Shown: positions 58,401 through 64,000 of the stretch, piece after piece
How positions within the stretch are numbered: position 1 is the first letter of the stretch
Layout: each line of letters begins with the position of its first letter
From: Panorpa germanica
Lineage: Eukaryota; Arthropoda; Insecta; Mecoptera; Panorpidae
NCBI GenBank assembly: GCA_963678705.1
Contig: OY783213.1
Coordinates: 186,001 to 250,000, forward strand
Direction of reading: 5' to 3'
DNA: 64,000 bases
Program-made: the position numbers and the translations under genes
The notes under the pieces: model-generated
Databases searched by the model: none
What the model was told of the DNA's origin: nothing
Seen by the model: only the letters and a program-made list of their open reading frames with translations

Positions 58401-61400
58401 ACACTACAAATATATGGAAAACAAAATGTTGCTTATCACTATCAAGTAAGTCAAATACCATTAACTATAAATAATATTAATACATAACAATTAGTTTATA
58501 CTCGTAAAATTGCGAGTTTCAAATAATAAAGAGAGTGTATTAATTGTTAACAGTAAACCAATATATATGGTTTTCTTGAAAATTGTGACTGATTGTTCAT
58601 GAACAATCACACTATGTTAAGATAACGCAAAAAAAACATAACTTGTTGCATATTAAAATACTATATAGAATTATAGAAATTTCAGGGTGCATTTAATAAT
58701 GCCTGGTGGCCAAGTGCCCTTCGAAGAATTAGGCCGGCAAAAATCTCTAGAAACGTCTACTGCACTATGAAGAACTATATTCATTGTTGAACATTAATTT
58801 TACAAACCGATTACCGTTCCATGAAAAGAGGCAACTATCTAATGGTTGTCCTCAACTCTGGAACATGGTATTCGACGAGGACTGTGTTTCTCACTCGAAA
58901 GGTTGTGTAAACGTATGTTTTGATAAAATGTGTAGTTTCTTAAAGCTACACAAAATGGCTATATCTTCAAGTAAAACAAAGATGATGATCCTTACCTTAG
59001 GCAAGACAGATGGGACTTAACAGAAAAAGGAAGAACTACATATTGTTAACAAGACGTTAATTTTGATTTGCAACACAAGTGGTACCTATCTACTGTGTGT
59101 GTGTTCGATCGGCATCTGCTCCTTTAGGTGAAAAAAGTGATTAAAAGTGAGAAATTAATTACGGCAAAAAATTAAATATATTATATAAATACTTCTTCTA
59201 ACGAAATGTATTTAAGTTTATTTTAATATTGTGCTAATTTGCTCTAAAATAAGTGTTTTTAAAAACGTTTGACAGTTAGAAACCAGTGTTGAAAAATATA
59301 ACTAAATATATATATGACGCGTACACGCGGTCTTATGAAAATAACCTCAAAACTGTAACTTTGTCGTTTTTGAGATAAAACAATAATAAGTGCGATAGAT
59401 AAAGAAATTGATAATAATTAGATTAGTGTTAGTGCTAAAACATTAACTGGTAACGAAATTCAAGAAATCTGTAGACCTATATAAGGAAGACCTCATATAA
59501 ACACTACAAATATACGGAAAACAAAATGTTGCTTATCACTATCAAGTAAGTCAAATAACATTAACTATAAACAATATTAATACATAACAATTAGTTTATA
59601 CTCGTAAAAAAGCGAGTTTCAAATAATAAAGAGAGTGTATTAATTGTTATAAGTAAACAATATATATGGTTTCTCTTGAAAATTGTGACTGATTGTTCAT
59701 GATCAATCACACTATACCAAGATAACGCAAAAAAAAAACATAACTTGTCGCATATTATAATACTATATAGAATTTATAGAAATTCCAGGGTGCATTTAAT
59801 AATGTCTGGTGGCCAAGTGCCCTTCGAAGAATTAGGCCGGCAAAAATCTCTAGGAACGTCTACTGCACTATGAAGAACTATATTTATTGTTAAACATTAA
59901 TTTTACAAAACCGATTACCGTTACATGAAAAGAGGCAACTATCTAATGGTTGTCCTCAACTCTGGAACATGGTATTCGACGAGGACTGTGTTTCTCACTC
60001 GAAAGGTTGTGTAAACGTATGTTTTGATAAAATGTGTAGTTTCTTAAAGCTACACAAAATGGCTATATCTTCAAGTAAAACAAAGATGATGATCCTTGCC
60101 TTTGGCAAGACAGATGGGACTTAACAGAAAAGGAAGAACTACATATTTGTTAACAAAGACGTGAATTTTGATTTGCAACACAAGTGGTACCTATCTACTG
60201 TGTGTGTGTTCGATCGGCATCTGCTACTTTAGGTGAAAAAAGTGATTAAAAGTGAGAAATTAATTACGGAAAAAAATTAAATATATTATATAAATACTTC
60301 TTCTAACGAAATGTATTTAAGTTTATTTTAATATTGTGCTAATTTGCTCTAAAATAAGTGTTTTAAAAACGTTTTTCAGTTAGAAACCAGTGTTGAAAAA
60401 TATAACTAAATGTAAATATGACGCGTACACGCGGTCTTATGAAAATAACCTCAAAACAGTAACTTTGTCGTTTTTGAGATAAAACAATAATAAGTGCGAT
60501 AGATAAAGAAATTGATAATAATTAGATTAGTGTTAGTGCTAAAACATCAACTGGTAAAGAAATTCAAGAAATCTGTAGACCTATATAAGGACGACCTCAT
60601 AAACACTACAAATATATGGAAAACAAAATGTTGCTTATCACTATCAAGTAAGTCAAATACCATTAACTATAAATAATATTAATACATAACAATTAGTTTA
60701 TACTCGTAAAATTGCGAGTTTCAAATAATAAAGAGAGTGTATTAATTGTTAACAGTAACCAATATATATGGTTTTCTTGAAAATGTGACTGATTGTTCAT
60801 GAACAATCACACTATACCAAGATAACGCAAAAAAAAAACATAACTTGTCGCATATTATAATACTATATAGAATTTATAGAAATTCCAGGGTGCATTTAAT
60901 AATGTCTGGTGGCCAAGTGCCCTTCGAAGAATTAGGCCGGCAAAAATCTCTAGGAACGTCTACTGCACTATGAAGAACTATATTTATTGTTAAACATTAA
61001 TTTTACAAACCGATTACCGTTCCATAAAAAGAGGCAACTATCTAATGGTTGTCCTCAACTCTGGAACATGGTATTCGACGAGGACAGTGTTTCTCACTCG
61101 AAAGGTTGTGTAAACGTATGTTTTGATAAAATGTGTAGTTTCTTGAAGCTACACAAAATGGCTATATCTTCAAGAAAAACAAAGATGATGATCCTTACCT
61201 TTGGCAAGACAGATGGGACTTAACAGAAAAAGGAAGAACTACGTATTTGTTAACAAAGACGTTAATTTTGATTTGCAACACAAGTGGTACCTATCTAGTG
61301 TGTGTGTGTTCGATCGGCATCTGCTACTTTAGGTGAAAAAAGTGATTAAAAGTGAGAAATTAATTACGAAAAAAAATTAAATATATTATATAAATACTTC

Positions 61401-61640
61401 TTCTAACGAAATGTATTTAAGTTTATTTTAATATTGTGCTAATTTGCTCTAAAATAAGTGTTTTTAAAAACGTTTTCAGTTAGAAACCAGTGTTGAAAAA
61501 TATAACTAAATATATACATGACGCGTACACGCGGTCTCATGAAAATAACCTAAAAACTGTAACTTTGTCGTTTTTGAGATAAAACAATAATAAGTGCGAT
61601 AGATAAAGAAATTTAAATAATTAGATTAGTGTTAGTGCTA
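55490..61640 (+). repeat. Indel-rich stretch of the satellite
   Basis: Units here carry many private single-base insertions and deletions not seen elsewhere, for example GATTACGTTCC, GATTAAAGTGAG, GAGAATAAAAC, GACTGATGTTC, CCTCACTCTGG, GTGTAACG, TAATTTTTGA-type run changes, and AAAATGCTATATC. Substitution divergence is not obviously higher to match. This looks more like local sequencing or assembly error than natural decay, but I cannot tell from sequence alone. Confidence 0.6.
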
Positions 61641-64000
61641 AAACATCAACTGGTAAAGAAATTCAAGAAATCTGTAGACCTATATAAGGAAGACCTCATA
61701 TAAACACTACAAATATACGTAAAACAAAATGTTGCTTATCACTATCAAGTAAGTCAAATAACATTAACTATAAATAATATTAATACATAACAATTAGTTT
61801 ATACTCGTAAAATTGCGAGTTTTAAATAATAAAGAGAGTGTATTAATTGTTATAAGTAAACAATATATATTGTTTTCTTGAAAATTGTGACTGATTGTTC
61901 ATGAACAATCAATCACACTATACCAAAATAACGCAAAAACAAACATAACTTGTCGCATATTATAATACTATATAGAATTTATAGAAATTCCAGGGTGCAT
62001 TTAATAATGTCTGGTGGCCAAGTGCCCTTTGAAGAATTAGGCCGGCAAAAATCTCTAGGAACGTCTACTGCACTATGAAGAACTATATTCATTGTTAAAC
62101 ATTAATTTTACAACCTGATTACCGTTCCATGAAAAGAAGCAACTATCTAATGGTTGTCCTCAACTCTGAAACATGGTATTTGACGAGAACTGTGTTTCTC
62201 ACTCGAAAGGTTGTGTAAACGTATGTTTTGATAAAATGTGTAGTTTCTTGAAGCTACACAAAATGGCTATATCTTCAAGTAAAACAAGGATGATGATCCT
62301 TGCCTTTGGCAAGACAGATGGGACTTAACAGAAAAAGGAAGAACTACATATTTGTTAACAAAGACGTTAATTTTGATTTGCAACACAAGTGGTACCTATC
62401 TACTGTGTGTGTGTTCGATCGGCATCTGCTACTTTAGGTGAAAAAAGTGATTAAAAGTGAGAAATTAATTACGGAAAAAAATTAAATATATTATATAAAT
62501 ACTTCATCTAACGAAATGTATTTAAGTTTATTTTAATATTGTGCTAATTTGCTCTAAAATAAGTGTTTTTAAAAACGTTTTTCAGTTAGAAACCAGTGTT
62601 GAAAAATATAACTAAATGTAAATATGACGCGTACACGCGGTCTTATGAAAATAACCTCAAAACAGTAACTTTGTCGTTTTTGAGATAAAACAATAATAAG
62701 TGCGATAGATAAAGAAATTGATAATAATTAGATTAGTGTTAGTGCTAAAACATCAACTGGTAAAGAAATTTAAGAAATCTGTAGACCTATATAAGGACGA
62801 CCTCATAAACACTACAAATATACGGAAAACAAAATGTTGCTTATCACTATCAAGTAAGTCAAATACTATTAACTATAAATAATATTAATACATAACAATT
62901 AGTTTATACTCGTAAAATTGCGAGTTTCAAATAATAAAGAGAGTGTATTAATTGTTAACAGTAACCAATATATATGGTTTTCTTGAAAATTGTGACTGAT
63001 TGTTCATGAACAATCACACTATGCCAAGATAACGCAAAAAAAACATAACTTGTAGCATATTAAAATACTATATAGAATTTATAGAAATTTTAGGGTGCAT
63101 TTAATAATGCCTGGTGGCCAAGTGCCCTTCGAAGAATTAGGCCGGCAAAAATCTCTAGAAACGTCTACTGCACTATGAAGAACTATATTCATTGTTAAAC
63201 ATTAATTTTACAAACCGATTACCGTTACATGAAAAGAGGCAACTATCTAATGGTTGTCCTCAACTCTGGAACATGGTATTCGACGGGGACTGTGTTTCTC
63301 ACTCGAAAGGTTGTGTAAACGTATGTTTTGATAAAATGTGTAGTTTCTTAAAGCTACACAAAATGGCTATATCTTCAAGTAAAACAAAGATGATGATCCT
63401 TACCTTAAGCAAGACAGATGGGACTTAACAGAAAAAGGAAGAACTACATATTTGTTAACAAAGACGTTAATTTTGATTTGCAACACAAGTGGTACCTATC
63501 TACTGTGTGTGTGTTCGATCGGCATCTGCTCCTTTAGGTGAAAAAAGTGATTAAAAGTGAGAAATTAATTACGGCAAAAAATTAAATATATTATATAAAT
63601 ACTTCTTCTAACGAAATGTATTTAAGTTTATTTTAATATTGTGCTAATTTGCTCTAAAATAAGTGTTTTTAAAAACGTTTGACAGTTAGAAACCAGTGTT
63701 GAAAAATATAACTAAATATATATATGACGCGTACACGCGGTCTTATGAAAATAACTTCTAAACTGTAACTTTGTCGTTTTTGAGATAAAACAATAATAAG
63801 TGCGATAGATAAAGAAATTGATAATAATTAGATTAGTGTTAGTGCTAAGACATCAGCTGGTAAAGAAATTCAAGAAATCTGTAGACCTATATAAGGAAGA
63901 CCTCATATAAACACTACAAATATACGGAAAACAAAATGTTGCTTATCACTATCAAGTAAGTCAAATAACATTAACTATAAATAATATTAATACATAACAA

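Larger units (their letters stand above)
47360..64000 (+). repeat. Satellite array, segment C (rest of unit 33 to partial unit 48)
   Basis: The array resumes in phase immediately after the copia element. Units start at 48394, 49501, 50601, 51704, 52811, 53919, 55021, 56127, 57228, 58334, 59434, 60538, 61637, 62744 and 63844; the last is cut by the window end. Lengths are 1099-1108 bp. Units here are more divergent from each other than in segment A and include a stretch rich in single-base indels. No gene outside the repeat is visible. Confidence 0.97.

Noticed and set aside
1-64000. Ribosomal DNA spacer or histone cluster as the origin of the 1.1-kb repeat
   Set aside because: No rRNA, histone or tRNA sequence is seen, and units are too short and carry a LINE piece instead.
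1-64000. CRISPR-like array
   Set aside because: The repeats are about 1.1 kb and contiguous, with no repeat-spacer pattern, in a eukaryotic setting.

Overview
The window is one long tandem satellite array with two LTR retrotransposons inserted in it. I see no single-copy host gene. The organism is a eukaryote and most likely an arthropod, probably an insect. The reasons are: the Ty3/gypsy LTR promoter pairs TATAAAAG with an arthropod-type TCAGT initiator; the copia-type primer site resembles the internal initiator-Met tRNA site used by Drosophila copia; and the satellite carries a Jockey/R1-like LINE fragment. The species cannot be named from this sequence.

Layout: 1-6457 satellite; 6458-13274 a complete-looking Ty3/gypsy element; 13275-42764 satellite; 42765-47359 a Ty1/copia element; 47360-64000 satellite. 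All units run in the same direction. Using GCTAAAACATC as unit start, there are 47 complete units plus a partial 48th. Most are 1099-1108 bp, with exceptions of 1177, about 1516 and about 865 bp. Each unit has a TATATAAG box, a short ATG ORF running into a GTAAGT splice-donor-like site, a 20-bp perfect palindrome, a CCAG acceptor-like site before a 23-codon ORF, a decayed non-LTR reverse transcriptase fragment, two hairpins, a GT run and a CpG-rich hairpin in otherwise AT-rich sequence. The units look like an amplified, possibly transcribed, composite of promoter-like sequence and a dead LINE piece.

The array has higher-order structure. A block of about five units is repeated almost unchanged at 1 and 13526. 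Three-unit blocks are repeated near 20.7/24.1 kb (offset 3315) and 32.1/35.6 kb (offset 3489). Some blocks recur at long range, and one unit is a mosaic. This is the pattern left by recent unequal exchange.

The Ty3/gypsy element is the most interesting object. Its LTRs differ at about 2 of 649 positions and its gag and pol frames look open. Two features stand out. A macrodomain closely resembling the TARG1/OARD1 ADP-ribose hydrolases sits inside pol between RNase H and integrase. Clusters of perfect heat-shock-element motifs lie in the LTR upstream of the TATA box and in the leader before gag. Together these suggest a stress-responsive retrotransposon that has captured an enzyme able to remove ADP-ribose. 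The copia element has identical LTRs but a coding region with about one break.
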